Positions 15,207 through 22,944 of a DNA stretch of 64,000 nt are shown piece by piece. Each line of letters begins with the position of its first letter. Within the stretch, counting starts at the first letter, position 1. Origin of the DNA: CAYTYZ01 sp964442385 (GTDB lineage: Bacteria > Patescibacteriota > Microgenomatia > UBA12405). The stretch is from positions 1 through 64,000 of the forward strand of contig CAYTYZ010000003.1 of assembly GCA_964442385.1 (NCBI GenBank), given 5' to 3'. The notes beneath the pieces are model-generated. The model was given only the letters and a program-made list of their open reading frames with translations. It did no database searches and was not told the origin of the DNA. The translations under genes were made by a program, and so were the position numbers.

Positions 15207-15609
15207 GTCTCCTTTCAAGCGCAATTATAACCATGGCCACTACTACTACAAGCGCCACTATTATTGTATATTTCACTACAGCAGTTTTCTTGTAATTATC
15301 CCCAATCTTTCCGTATAATGTAATACCAACCAAACAAGCTACTAGGCTCAGGGCTAGCCAATATCCAGGAAAGTCATCCCACAATATATCAGCAAATTCC
15401 CCCCACAGGTTTTGTGCTCCTCCTATGTCTCTCAACCACCAATCCACCAAGGCCAACGTTATCCCCACGCCTGTAAAACACAAAAAGGCCAAAGCCACCA
15501 ACCCCATTTTTTGCAACCAAAACCATATCCAAGGTCTCATTTTAACCTCACCTTTTTCAATTTCTTCCATTATATGTTGTTGAATTTGTTTGTCTCTATT
15601 TTTTTTCAT
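15199..15609 (-). CDS. Membrane protein, probable anti-sigma partner
   Basis: 136 residues: a charged cytoplasmic N-terminus of ~25 residues (KKNRDKQIQQHIMEEIEKGE), then three hydrophobic segments (~30..55, ~80..95, ~110..130) and a short basic end. The gene overlaps the ECF sigma gene by 14 nt, the position usually held by an anti-sigma factor, and the short soluble N-terminus before a membrane anchor fits that role. There is no recognisable zinc-binding HxxxCxxC motif, so the call rests on context. Confidence 0.5.
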   Translation of the reverse strand: MKKNRDKQIQQHIMEEIEKGEVKMRPWIWFWLQKMGLVALAFLCFTGVGITLALVDWWLRDIGGAQNLWGEFADILWDDFPGYWLALSLVACLVGITLYGKIGDNYKKTAVVKYTIIVALVVVVAMVIIALERRLT

Positions 15610-16138
15610 ACAGTTCCCTCAGCTTCTTTTTTGCCCTCATAATAAGCACCCCCACTGTCGACACCGGTACTCGAATAATTTCACTAATTTCTTCATATGA
15701 CTTCTCTTCCATATAATACAACAGCAACACCTCTCTGTATTTCAATTCCAGCATAGCCATTTTTTTAGCCAAGCCCTCTTTCTTCTCGACCTCCATAGCC
15801 ATGTCCTCTATCAGTTTGCTTCCACTAGGTAGTACTTCTTCCAGATCATCAATATTTATCGTATGTTTTCTTTGGCTTTTAAGAAAATCCACCCCAGTGT
15901 TATGAGCCACCCTATATATCCAGCTTGAAAAAATCTTGCCAGTATCAAAACTCCGTAGGTTTTTATAGGCTTTAAAAAAAGTATCCTGCACCATGTCTTC
16001 AATTGAAAGCTGGTCCCAAGATGTAAGTCCCCTTAGGTAAAAATATATTCTTTTCTCGTATCTTTCCAGTATAACAGAGAAGAGTTTTATTTCTCCTTCT
16101 TGTATTTTTTTAACTACTTCCTCATCGGTAAGCTGCAT
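15596..16138 (-). CDS. ECF-type RNA polymerase sigma factor
   Basis: 180 residues. Region 2 has EDMVQDTFFKAYKNLRSFD and FSSWIYRVAHNTGVDFL (-10 recognition). Region 4 has LELKYREVLLLYYMEEKSYE and the helix-turn-helix EISEIIRVPVSTVGVLIMRA for -35 recognition. Length and two-domain layout are normal for ECF sigma factors, which respond to envelope signals. TATAAT (16148..16153) lies 9 nt upstream, over the stop of the preceding gene, so it may have its own promoter. The membrane protein overlapping its 3' end is the likely regulator. Confidence 0.93.
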   Translation of the reverse strand: MQLTDEEVVKKIQEGEIKLFSVILERYEKRIYFYLRGLTSWDQLSIEDMVQDTFFKAYKNLRSFDTGKIFSSWIYRVAHNTGVDFLKSQRKHTINIDDLEEVLPSGSKLIEDMAMEVEKKEGLAKKMAMLELKYREVLLLYYMEEKSYEEISEIIRVPVSTVGVLIMRAKKKLRELYEKK

Positions 16139-16148
16139 CTTTTTAGGA

Positions 16149-16901
16149 TTATAACCCCAGGTCAGGCAAGTTTATTTTTATCGTTGGCACCACAATTTTT
16201 ATAGGAGTTGGTGTGGCACTAGGAAAGGTAATTTTTTGCAATATATTTGGATTAATAATCAGCTTTGTGCTAGTGGGCGTCGCACTAGGTGCAATGGTTA
16301 TTTTGGGCATCAGAGGCTTCAAGGTTGGTTTTGTACTTGGGGTAACTTCGTCGTACCAATCCTCAGGCATAGCTTCAGAAACTTGTCCAGATTTTACTAT
16401 CACCGGGATCTTTGTTCTGTCTTTACAGGCTACACTCAATCCACACAATACAAACTGATTATAATAAGCTTTCTGTTCCCCCTTAAAGGCATATACGTAA
16501 TAAACACCGGGTGCTACTTCCAGCTTAAACCCTACTCCATTCTTAAATTTTTTATCTTTAATTTGTTCCCCGCAAGTTTTGACACCTGTATTTTCCACCA
16601 ACTCAGCACATACCCCAACGTCGCTAGGTATCCCCGAACTAGGATAAGATAGTCCACCCTCAATAAAGCCCTTTTCTTGCAGTGTCTTGCTGTCATCTGC
16701 TCCTTGACTCACACTGGGTTCTGGGATTACGGTTGGCTCCACAATGCTAACTGTTGGCTTAACCTCTGGAGTATTTTTATTCTTTAGCATATCTGGAACC
16801 ATGCTCCCGGCCAGTCCGCCAACCACCAGAAGCAGCAATGCTCCGATTACGATTATAATTCCAGCCACTCCTTCTTGGTTAGATGTAATACATTTTTTCA
16901 T
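16149..16901 (-). CDS. Membrane-anchored exported protein with P/T-rich linkers, unknown
   Basis: 250 residues. A basic N-terminus (KKCITSNQEG) is followed by one hydrophobic segment (IIIVIGALLLLVVGGLAGSM), a P/T-rich linker, and a ~90-residue globular domain with four cysteines (VCAELVENTGVKTCGEQ; LCGLSVACKDRT). A low-complexity tail has repeated SATPT/PTI units. The bulk is outside the membrane. It is just upstream of the sigma factor gene (10 nt), so it may belong to the same envelope response. The start is supported by TAAAAT 5 nt upstream. Confidence 0.75.
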   Translation of the reverse strand: MKKCITSNQEGVAGIIIVIGALLLLVVGGLAGSMVPDMLKNKNTPEVKPTVSIVEPTVIPEPSVSQGADDSKTLQEKGFIEGGLSYPSSGIPSDVGVCAELVENTGVKTCGEQIKDKKFKNGVGFKLEVAPGVYYVYAFKGEQKAYYNQFVLCGLSVACKDRTKIPVIVKSGQVSEAMPEDWYDEVTPSTKPTLKPLMPKITIAPSATPTSTKLIINPNILQKITFPSATPTPIKIVVPTIKINLPDLGL

Positions 16902-16906
16902 CCTTT

Positions 16907-16912
16907 ATTTTA
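16907..16912 (-). promoter_or_regulatory. -10 box of the gene starting at 16901
   Basis: TAAAAT on the minus strand ends 5 nt before the ATG. Confidence 0.45.
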
Positions 16913-17117
16913 CTACTTTATTTGCCAGTCTGGATAGCCAAGGATCAGCGGGTAGCATTACTGCACTTAGGCCAAGTGCAGTACCAATAAAAAGAAATTG
17001 CGGGCTTCAGAAGTGTCCAGTACCTGTCTTTTTTTTATTTCTATTTTTACCCTAAACCCAGCCTGTTTCAAAAAACCTAAACTAGTTTCTGGTGGAACAA
17101 CATTTCCTAAATGTTTT
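16913..17117. other. Non-coding stretch with a perfect hairpin (16959..16983)
   Basis: No supported gene. TACTGCACTT and AAGTGCAGTA form a 10-bp perfect stem around a 5-nt loop. There is no T tract next to it on either strand, so it is not a typical terminator; role unknown. Confidence 0.5.
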
Positions 17118-17160
17118 AAAAGTAAAAGCCCCTTGCGAAATTAAATTCCACAAGGGGCTT
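17118..17160 (-). terminator. Intrinsic terminator after the small membrane protein gene
   Basis: On the minus strand AAGCCCCTTG (17151..17160) pairs with CAAGGGGCTT (17126..17135), a 10-bp stem followed by TTACTTTT. It lies just after the stop of the small gene (17173). It is the best-formed terminator seen in the window. Confidence 0.85.
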
Positions 17161-17172
17161 GATAAGGAGGAG

Positions 17173-17333
17173 TCACACCTGTCCAGTGATTTGCCTCACA
17201 AACACGAACATAAAAATGGCACCAGCCATATAAAAGGATTTTTCAATAGCCACACCCCATTTTTTCTTACCAAGCACCTCAATCACAAGATTACCGNNNN
17301 NNNNNNTGAAAACGCCAGGGCTGACTCGTACAT
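17173..17333 (-). CDS. Small membrane protein with a strong Shine-Dalgarno, interrupted by a gap
   Basis: From ATG 17333 the frame reads MYESALAFS into the N gap (17297..17306). After the gap an open frame reads GNLVIEVLGKKKWGVAIEKS, then a hydrophobic segment (YMAGAIFMFVFVRQ), ending at TGA 17173. The two sides agree in frame only if the gap is not exactly ten bases. GGAGG lies 7 nt before the ATG. A promoter and a structured leader precede it and a strong terminator follows, so it forms a single-gene unit, presumably well expressed. Function unknown; the true length depends on the missing sequence. Confidence 0.55.
17297..17306. other. Assembly gap (10 N)
   Basis: Ten N bases inside the small membrane protein gene; the true length is unknown. 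Confidence 0.99.
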
Positions 17334-17340
17334 GGTTTTA

Positions 17341-17345
17341 CCTCC
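17341..17345 (-). promoter_or_regulatory. Shine-Dalgarno site GGAGG
   Basis: GGAGG 7 nt before the ATG at 17333. It is notable because most genes here have almost no 5' leader. Confidence 0.75.
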
Positions 17346-17379
17346 AAAAGAGCTATCCTTGGTAACGCTGTTGCCACCT

Positions 17380-17404
17380 AGGTATTGTCGTTCAAACAAT
17401 ACCT
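17380..17404 (-). promoter_or_regulatory. 5'-terminal leader hairpin
   Basis: AGGTATTGT/ACAATACCT form a 9-bp stem with a 7-nt loop. It begins at the predicted transcription start (~17400) of the small membrane protein gene and could stabilise the transcript or regulate translation. Confidence 0.55.
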
Positions 17405-17406
17405 AT

Positions 17407-17435
17407 AATATACCACATGTGAGTGTGCAGGTCAA
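17407..17435 (-). promoter_or_regulatory. Sigma70-type promoter with both boxes
   Basis: TTGACC (17430..17435), a 17-nt spacer and TATATT (17407..17412) on the minus strand. It predicts a ~67-nt leader in front of the small membrane protein gene. Confidence 0.7.
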
Positions 17436-17470
17436 ATATAAATACTAAAAAATTACGCATTCTGGGCTAC

Positions 17471-17545
17471 TGGTGCTCCCAAGAGGAATCGAACCTCCAT
17501 CAACGGGTTCGGAACCCGTTATTCTATCCGTTGAACTATAGGAGC
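17471..17545 (-). tRNA. tRNA-Arg (anticodon CCG)
   Basis: On the minus strand GCTCCTA pairs with TGGGAGC as the acceptor stem. The D arm is GTTC..GAAT, the anticodon stem-loop is ACGGG-TTCCGAA-CCCGT with anticodon CCG (codon CGG, arginine), the T loop is TTCGATT, and the 3' end ACCA is encoded. It is the only tRNA I can identify in the window. Confidence 0.95.
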
Positions 17546-17573
17546 CTGGGCTTATTATAGCTCAAGAAGGGGC

Positions 17574-18347
17574 TTATCTTTTTTGTACCCACTTTACAAT
17601 TTTTCTTACCACTATTCTGGGCAAAAAGTGGGGGAGCTTTGTCTGCATCCAGTTATACATTCCCTCAACGGCGATTACCTTTCTGTGTTTTATAGCAGAC
17701 TCATAGGCATATTTAGCAACCACCTCTGGTGTCGGTGCCTTTTTATTGTGTACAAACCCAGCCCTCTCTTGAAAACCAGTTTTTACCGGCCCTGGACACA
17801 AACAGGTTATATGCACCCCAGTTCCATCCAGCTCTTCTGACAAGGCTTCTGAAAAAGACAGCACAAAGGCCTTGGTGGCATAATATACCGCCATATAGGG
17901 ACCTGGAAAAAAAGCCGCTACCGAGGCTACATTTACTACCTGGCCCTTTCCTCTTTTGACCATATCAGGCAGCATTCTCCAGGTCAAATGAGTCAAGGCA
18001 TGTACATTTAACTCAATCATGCCAGAAATTTTTTCCCACGAGGCCTTGTGAAACTCACCCCAATCTCCATATCCAGCATTATTAACCAGGCAGTCAACCA
18101 AGAGTCCCTTTTTTTGGATTTTAAGACAAACCTCTTCCACCATTTTTTGATTAGACAAGTCGGCCTGGATTACCTCAACCTCAATCTGGTTTTTTGCTTT
18201 TATTTCCCTGGCCACTTCCTCTAGCCTATCCATACCTCTGGCCACTAAAATTAAATTATGACCATTTTTGGCAAACTCCCAAGCCAAGGCCTCTCCAATT
18301 CCCAGGCTCGCTCCGGTAATTAGTGTATAAGTTTTGTTTGTATCCAT
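17574..18347 (-). CDS. Short-chain dehydrogenase/reductase (SDR)
   Basis: 257 residues, a classical SDR. The cofactor loop is TGASLGIGEALA, the structural motif is VNNAGYG, the catalytic Ser is in VVNVASVAAF, and the catalytic YxxxK is YYATK. RGMDRLEE after the second strand, with an Arg, suggests NADP(H). These enzymes oxidise or reduce hydroxyl/keto groups; the substrate is not evident. Its start lies inside the 3' end of the acyltransferase gene (28-nt overlap), so the two are probably translated together. Confidence 0.92.
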   Translation of the reverse strand: MDTNKTYTLITGASLGIGEALAWEFAKNGHNLILVARGMDRLEEVAREIKAKNQIEVEVIQADLSNQKMVEEVCLKIQKKGLLVDCLVNNAGYGDWGEFHKASWEKISGMIELNVHALTHLTWRMLPDMVKRGKGQVVNVASVAAFFPGPYMAVYYATKAFVLSFSEALSEELDGTGVHITCLCPGPVKTGFQERAGFVHNKKAPTPEVVAKYAYESAIKHRKVIAVEGMYNWMQTKLPHFLPRIVVRKIVKWVQKR

Positions 18348-19171
18348 CCAATAAGTTTATCAGCCAGCATGCTTATCGCCAAGCTCCCAACAACAGTAGT
18401 CACATATTGAAGGGGAACTCCCATAAAGTAACTTCGTTCTAGTATTAAAAGGTGCGACAGGTAAATTGAAAAACTATGTTTGGATAATTTAGCCCATATA
18501 CCTCCAATATCTAAACTCCTGTCTTTTATAAACAAAAACAGACTTACCCCAGCCACCACCACCAAAGGGGAGTAGTAGTGGTAAAACTTTTCGTCAAAAT
18601 AGCCTATTTTTTGTACCCACTGAAATGTTAAAAAGGCCGTGGTCAAACTTGTTACTAAATAAGTAAATAGTGTTAAATATCTAAATTTTTGATTATTGAT
18701 TGATTGATTTAAAAGATAGCCCAGTATAAAAAATCCCACATAAGCAGTAGGGCTCCAAAACAAACCCACAACAGCTACTATCCACAAATAAGGCCAACGT
18801 TTTATTTTGTTAAGCACTGGAACAGCCATAAATATGGGCAAAATCGCCCACATGTACCAGTAGTGATACTTATCAATATTTCTTTCAAGCAAAAAGTATG
18901 TCGACCACCAAAAAACAAAGGGCAGTACAATCCCCACCAGTCGTTTTGTATAAAACTCCCTCCAGTTTGTATACCGACTTAGGGTCAAGTATCCAGAAAT
19001 CAAAAAAAACAGTGGTACGCAAATTCTAGAAAATGAATCCACAGTATTTGCAACTAACCACAGGCTATTGTCGGTTGCTGGATATCCTTGTAGTGGCCTA
19101 GCCAAGACATGCAGCTCTATAACCATTAGTATCGCTACTGCCCTGAGCCACTCAATCCACCCCAGTCTCAT
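18320..19171 (-). CDS. Acyltransferase-3 family membrane protein
   Basis: 283 residues, about eight to ten membrane segments. The N-terminus RLGWIEWLRAVAILMVIELH has the R-A-x-A-I..H pattern of acyltransferase-3 (OafA-like) proteins, followed by FLISGYLTLSRYTNWREFY. Members move acyl groups onto sugars or other surface molecules across the cytoplasmic membrane. Shorter than the ~340 residues common in the family. It follows the DUF1761 gene with no gap and overlaps the SDR gene. Confidence 0.85.
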   Translation of the reverse strand: MRLGWIEWLRAVAILMVIELHVLARPLQGYPATDNSLWLVANTVDSFSRICVPLFFLISGYLTLSRYTNWREFYTKRLVGIVLPFVFWWSTYFLLERNIDKYHYWYMWAILPIFMAVPVLNKIKRWPYLWIVAVVGLFWSPTAYVGFFILGYLLNQSINNQKFRYLTLFTYLVTSLTTAFLTFQWVQKIGYFDEKFYHYYSPLVVVAGVSLFLFIKDRSLDIGGIWAKLSKHSFSIYLSHLLILERSYFMGVPLQYVTTVVGSLAISMLADKLIGWIQTKLIH

Positions 19172-19588
19172 TTATCTCCAGCCTAAAATTGTTCCAGCCA
19201 GCGCCATGCCAATAATATGGTAGCCAGCATCAATTGCCAAAAGCCTAATTGGTTTTCTGGTGTAAATCATATTTATTCCCAGTACCGGCAACATAAATCC
19301 CACGGCTATTAGTATTCCCATGATTGTAGAAAAAGGCCTAGTAGGTGCTGGTCCCAAAAGCATTGTAAAGTTCACAATCGCTAGCATTATCATGGCAAAT
19401 GACCCACCCAAAATCATAGGCATATTCATTTTTTGCTTAAAAAAGTCTTTTGCAAATTTATTGTCGGCCGCCCACTGTTTGGCAAACATAACAGGCGAGT
19501 ACCACAAGGCACCAATGGCAAAATAAGCCACGCTAGCCAACACAATTTTTAACCAAGGCAAAATTGGTAGAATTTCTAGTAAGTTCAT
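19172..19588 (-). CDS. DUF1761 membrane protein
   Basis: 138 residues with four hydrophobic segments. YFAIGALWYSPVMFAKQW near the N-terminus is the DUF1761 signature, and AGYHIIGMALAGTILGWR closes it. Function unknown. The start is supported by TATACT 5 nt upstream (19594..19599). The next gene starts immediately at its stop. Confidence 0.85.
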   Translation of the reverse strand: MNLLEILPILPWLKIVLASVAYFAIGALWYSPVMFAKQWAADNKFAKDFFKQKMNMPMILGGSFAMIMLAIVNFTMLLGPAPTRPFSTIMGILIAVGFMLPVLGINMIYTRKPIRLLAIDAGYHIIGMALAGTILGWR

Positions 19589-19603
19589 TTCTTAGTATAC
19601 ATG

Positions 19604-20335
19604 TTATTGATCTTCATTTTGTTTATCCAGTCTTAGTTTTTCAATTTTTTCTACAGCTAGCCTTAAAACCTCTGAAACAGCAACACTTTCATCCGTATCT
19701 ATGGCGTGAGTAAATGTTTTATTGCTATCCTTTATAACAACCTGGACCACCCATCGGGGTTCCGAGTCTTTCTTGAGTCTTTTTATAATCCTTATTCCAT
19801 ATCCTGGATATTGTTGTTCAAACCTTTTTATAGCAGAAGAGGCTTTTCCACCCTCAAGCATTATCATTCTGTTGGCCAAATCTACCACTAAATATCTACC
19901 TTGTTCTCCGCACAACTCCGATATTGCCCCCATTACAGCTTCTAGCAACTCGGAAGGTAGCTTTTCTAATTTCTCCCCTCTCATGGGCGGCGAGTCATTT
20001 ATTTTAAGAAAGTCCTTCTCAATCCCAAGGGCTTTTGATATCCACGCTTGTGCACTTCTGTTTAGCAGACGTATATACTCTTGGTGGAAATCTTTGTCAG
20101 TAAGGTTTTGGCCTGGTGCCATTTGTGCCATCAGGTTAACGTGCACTGCCTCTGCCCAAACCGGGTCCCCATGCCTTGCCCAAGTCAGGTAATTTTTTAA
20201 GACAATGTCATACTTATCACCCAAAAAAGTTTTTATATCGTTTCTTATTTCAGCCGCCGCAAAAATATCTCTGTTCTCTTTGATACCTTCAGCTCTTCTT
20301 TGTCGGCCAGCTGTCTGTTGTCTGTCAATACTCAT
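19604..20335 (-). CDS. Hypothetical cytoplasmic protein
   Basis: 243 residues, soluble, charged, no family recognised. The N-terminal ~130 residues are helical. The C-terminal part (YLVVDLANRMIMLEGG; RWVVQVVIKDSNKTFTHAID) looks like an alpha/beta domain, possibly RNA-binding in style, but nothing specific. TATAAT lies 6 nt before the ATG (20342..20347). Confidence 0.7.
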   Translation of the reverse strand: MSIDRQQTAGRQRRAEGIKENRDIFAAAEIRNDIKTFLGDKYDIVLKNYLTWARHGDPVWAEAVHVNLMAQMAPGQNLTDKDFHQEYIRLLNRSAQAWISKALGIEKDFLKINDSPPMRGEKLEKLPSELLEAVMGAISELCGEQGRYLVVDLANRMIMLEGGKASSAIKRFEQQYPGYGIRIIKRLKKDSEPRWVVQVVIKDSNKTFTHAIDTDESVAVSEVLRLAVEKIEKLRLDKQNEDQ

Positions 20336-20341
20336 ATAAAC

Positions 20342-20347
20342 ATTATA
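20342..20347 (-). promoter_or_regulatory. -10 box of the gene starting at 20335
   Basis: Perfect TATAAT on the minus strand, 6 nt before the ATG. Confidence 0.6.
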
Positions 20348-20439
20348 CTAAAAGTGCCGCAGGCTAGCACTTGAAAATTTCAGTATCAAAATTCCTCTGG
20401 CTTTTATCGCCTATTTTAGATCCAATCTGTGATTGTTGC

Positions 20440-20445
20440 TATTAT
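20440..20445 (+). promoter_or_regulatory. Extended -10 of the glycosidase gene
   Basis: TGcTATTAT: the hexamer TATTAT ends 5 nt before ATG 20451, which argues against the in-frame TTG at 20433. Confidence 0.5.
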
Positions 20446-20450
20446 TATTT

Positions 20451-21659
20451 ATGAAACTGCCCCTAATCATTGCCACCCTGGCATTTAGCCTAATTTTTAG
20501 TGGTTATATTTTTTATCAAAACCAACTTCGCAAAAACCAAATTTCCGTTATTGATTCTGTTAAATCCCAAAACCATGTTCTGAGTGAAGAACTTCTTACG
20601 GCAACAAACGAGTTGGCCAGCACCAGTGCCACTTTAACCCAAACCCAAGCCGATTTTGCCGACCTACGGTCCACCGACCAAGTCAAAAAAAACCAAGAAC
20701 TTGAGACTGAAATTAAATCTGTTAAATCCAATTTTGGCCTAGCTACCTCTACCTATGAAGACCTGGTTAAGTTGCGTGAAAAAACTACCAAAACTGGACC
20801 CCTGGACGCTCTTTTTGCCCAGTCTCTTGCTTATCTTTCTAAATTTAACTACGCCAGTTCCTCGGCCTCCTTAAAAAAACTTCAAGCCGATATTGATAAA
20901 AAAGAGCAGGAGCTCCTAGCCAGTGTCAAAATTCCAGAAAATGTGAAATCAAGCAATTCAGCTCCGGCTAGTGGCACTTCTACTCAAAAAGTAACCCTTG
21001 ATAATGGTTCGGAATTTTTGGTTAATATTTTAGCTGCGGACCTAAAGACTACAAAAGTAATTGTCGATACTGCCAGTCCGCAGGACTGCCAAAACGATTG
21101 CCCGGTTCTGCCTCTTGGTACTTTTGCTGCTCGTTCCGGCGCTTTTGCCGCCATCAATGGTCCTTATTTTTGTCCCGCCACATACCCCAGTTGTAGCGAT
21201 AAAAAGAACAGTTTTGATACCCTGATGATGAACAAAGACAAAAAATATTTTAATAGCGACAACAATGTATACAGCTCTGTTCCCGCCGCTATTTTTACCA
21301 CCACCTCGCGTTTTGTCGATCAATCTTCTCAGTGGGGTAGGGACACCGGAGTAGACAGCGTGATTGCCGGTCAGCCTATTTTAGTTTTCAATGGCCAAGC
21401 CAAATTTGGTGGCGATGGTGATACTAAAAAAACTGGCAAGGGTACCCGTGCCTTTCTGGGTGCTACCGGCTCCACTGTTTACATTGGACTAGTTTATGGC
21501 GCCTCTGTAGCCGATGTCTCCCAAGTTCTGGCCAAGATGGGGATTCAAAACGCCATCAACCTTGACTCTGGTGGCTCTACCGCTTTTTGGGCTAATGGTC
21601 GCTACCTGGCCGGACCCGGCCGAGACCTTCCTTTTGGCATTCTTTTGGTCAAAAGATAG
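20451..21659 (+). CDS. Membrane-anchored phosphodiester glycosidase (NAGPA-like) with coiled coil
   Basis: 402 residues. An N-terminal membrane anchor (LPLIIATLAFSLIFSGYIFY) is followed by a coiled-coil stalk (~25..160, heptad-like LSEELLTATNELASTSATL), a short linker, then a C-terminal domain (~180..402). The C-terminal domain has AAINGPYF, TRAFLGATGSTVYIGLVYG, and the hallmark AINLDSGGSTAFW of the phosphodiester glycosidase (DUF2233/NAGPA) family. Members remove GlcNAc-1-phosphate-type caps or act on surface glycans. The enzyme domain should face outwards. Start chosen at ATG 20451. Confidence 0.85.
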   Translation: MKLPLIIATLAFSLIFSGYIFYQNQLRKNQISVIDSVKSQNHVLSEELLTATNELASTSATLTQTQADFADLRSTDQVKKNQELETEIKSVKSNFGLATSTYEDLVKLREKTTKTGPLDALFAQSLAYLSKFNYASSSASLKKLQADIDKKEQELLASVKIPENVKSSNSAPASGTSTQKVTLDNGSEFLVNILAADLKTTKVIVDTASPQDCQNDCPVLPLGTFAARSGAFAAINGPYFCPATYPSCSDKKNSFDTLMMNKDKKYFNSDNNVYSSVPAAIFTTTSRFVDQSSQWGRDTGVDSVIAGQPILVFNGQAKFGGDGDTKKTGKGTRAFLGATGSTVYIGLVYGASVADVSQVLAKMGIQNAINLDSGGSTAFWANGRYLAGPGRDLPFGILLVKR

Positions 21660-21686
21660 GTGCAAACGTACGAGACGTGTGGGTGT

Positions 21687-21692
21687 TATAAT
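21687..21692 (+). promoter_or_regulatory. Extended -10 of the gene at 21698
   Basis: TGtTATAAT; the hexamer ends 5 nt before the ATG. Confidence 0.6.
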
Positions 21693-21697
21693 CCCAC

Positions 21698-22192
21698 ATG
21701 GTGGTAAAAATATTAAAGCTGGATGATACTTTTGAAAATATTTTTCTCATAGTATTTTCAAGTAAACAAGTTCTTCATTTTAAGGACCTGGGCTATTTTT
21801 TTATAATTAAATATCAAAACACTGGCTCTTTTCTGTGCCAATTAAACGAAAATCAGATCCGGGAGAATAGCCATAACGGAGAATTAACAACTATTTCTGA
21901 ATATTTAAATTATTTTAAAACCAACAACACTACAATAATTGAATACAATTTCGATATTTTATCTCAATTAAAATACATAACAGCTGGCACCAAGATTTTT
22001 CTTGATGACAGCCAGGGGCTTAGACTAGGTACACTTAAAATTTTAAAGAATAAACACACCCAAGAGGATGTGCCATTTTTCTTACCCAATCAAACTTTAA
22101 AAGAAGCCTGCATGCACTTTTTGGCAATATATGAAAACCCCAATAAAATAGAACCTACTGGTCCCCCAACCACAACAGACATCGAGTCCTAG
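21698..22192 (+). CDS. Hypothetical protein
   Basis: 164 residues, soluble, rich in Asn/Lys/Ile, no family recognised. Predicted alpha/beta, with TISEYLNYF and LKEACMHFLAIYE as helices and an acidic, proline-containing tail (IEPTGPPTTTDIES). The lower G+C feel and unusual composition compared with neighbours could mean recent gain, but this is weak. The stop overlaps the convergent alkD-like stop (CTAG). Confidence 0.65.
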   Translation: MVVKILKLDDTFENIFLIVFSSKQVLHFKDLGYFFIIKYQNTGSFLCQLNENQIRENSHNGELTTISEYLNYFKTNNTTIIEYNFDILSQLKYITAGTKIFLDDSQGLRLGTLKILKNKHTQEDVPFFLPNQTLKEACMHFLAIYENPNKIEPTGPPTTTDIES

Positions 22193-22938
22193 CTTTTAGA
22201 AATTTTTACACGCATATATTTTTCTTTCTTTTTTCTATCCAGTCTCTCAATGGCATACCTCAACATTGTCCGGGGAAGTCTAGGGGAGTACATGTCCAAA
22301 AATTCAATTAAATATTTTTCTCCGCATCGCTTGCCCATTTCTCGTAGCATCCAACCCACCGCCTTGTGAATCAGGTCGTGTTTGTGGCTTAAAAATCTTG
22401 GTGCTATGTTCAAGATTAACTCTGGATCTCCCTTGCCAATTTCAAATGCTGTGGCTAGCACCGCCATCCGATTTACCCACAAATCCGGCGATTTTACCCA
22501 TTTTCCCAATAGTGCTTTGTTTTCTATTGCCCGTGGCCCAATTACACGGGGTGTTGCTACATCAATCAGGTCCCAATTATTGATTCCTTTACCCACCCCA
22601 GTATTAGCAACATATGTTTCAAAGGCCTTTTTCGGTTCATTTTTTGCCAGGGAAATCAGCAGCAACACTCCCGCCATTCTCACCTCATGATATTTATTTT
22701 GTAAAAGTTTTTCTATTGTATTTACGAGTAGGGGCGAGGTTTCCTCGCCCTGTTTTAAAACCCCTATCTCTGTCTGACATTTTTTACAATATGCTCTCAG
22801 CGCTGGCATGGTAATGCCCAAAAATACATCTCCTTCTCCATATTGCCCCTTGCCTGTCTTAAAAAATCTTTGCGACCCTTCCGCACGCTTTGGATCACTC
22901 AGTCCTTCCAGTCCGGCTATTATTTTTTTATACAACAT
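22189..22938 (-). CDS. AlkD-family DNA glycosylase
   Basis: 249 residues of HEAT-like helical repeats. Recognisable pieces are VRMAGVLLLISLA, GINNWDLIDVATPRVIG (conserved Trp-Asp), LWVNRMAVLATAF, and HKAVGWMLREMGKRCGE. AlkD proteins remove positively charged alkylated bases such as N7/N3-methylpurines. The segment GEETSPLLVN is encoded by REP-like copy 2 (22727..22750), an insertion tolerated in a loop. The ATG at 22938 is preferred over TTG 22941 because TATACT ends 6 nt upstream. Confidence 0.88.
   Translation of the reverse strand: MLYKKIIAGLEGLSDPKRAEGSQRFFKTGKGQYGEGDVFLGITMPALRAYCKKCQTEIGVLKQGEETSPLLVNTIEKLLQNKYHEVRMAGVLLLISLAKNEPKKAFETYVANTGVGKGINNWDLIDVATPRVIGPRAIENKALLGKWVKSPDLWVNRMAVLATAFEIGKGDPELILNIAPRFLSHKHDLIHKAVGWMLREMGKRCGEKYLIEFLDMYSPRLPRTMLRYAIERLDRKKKEKYMRVKISKS
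22727..22750. repeat. REP-like palindromic repeat, copy 2
   Basis: AGTAGGGGCGAGGTT plus TC plus CTCGCCC. The stem GGGCGAGG/CCTCGCCC is 8 bp with a 3-nt loop. It lies inside the alkD-like gene and is 22/24 identical to copy 1. Confidence 0.75.
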
Positions 22939-22944
22939 CAACAG

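Noticed and set aside
16967..17139. Minus-strand open frame of about 57 codons with protein-like composition
   Set aside because: It has no start codon and overlaps the terminator; possible remnant, not supportable as a gene.
17334..17400. T-box-like string (GGTGGCAACAGCG) in the leader of the small membrane protein
   Set aside because: It resembles the T-box core only in GGTGG..A; there is no specifier stem and the leader is too short for a T-box.
17092..17448. Plus-strand reading frame across the N gap
   Set aside because: It passes through undefined bases, covers a terminator and the reverse of a promoter with both boxes, and its translation is low-complexity. The minus strand explains the region better.
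20336..20450. Inverted repeat AAGTGC/GCACTT between divergent genes as an operator
   Set aside because: Only a 6-bp stem, not repeated elsewhere; too weak to claim.
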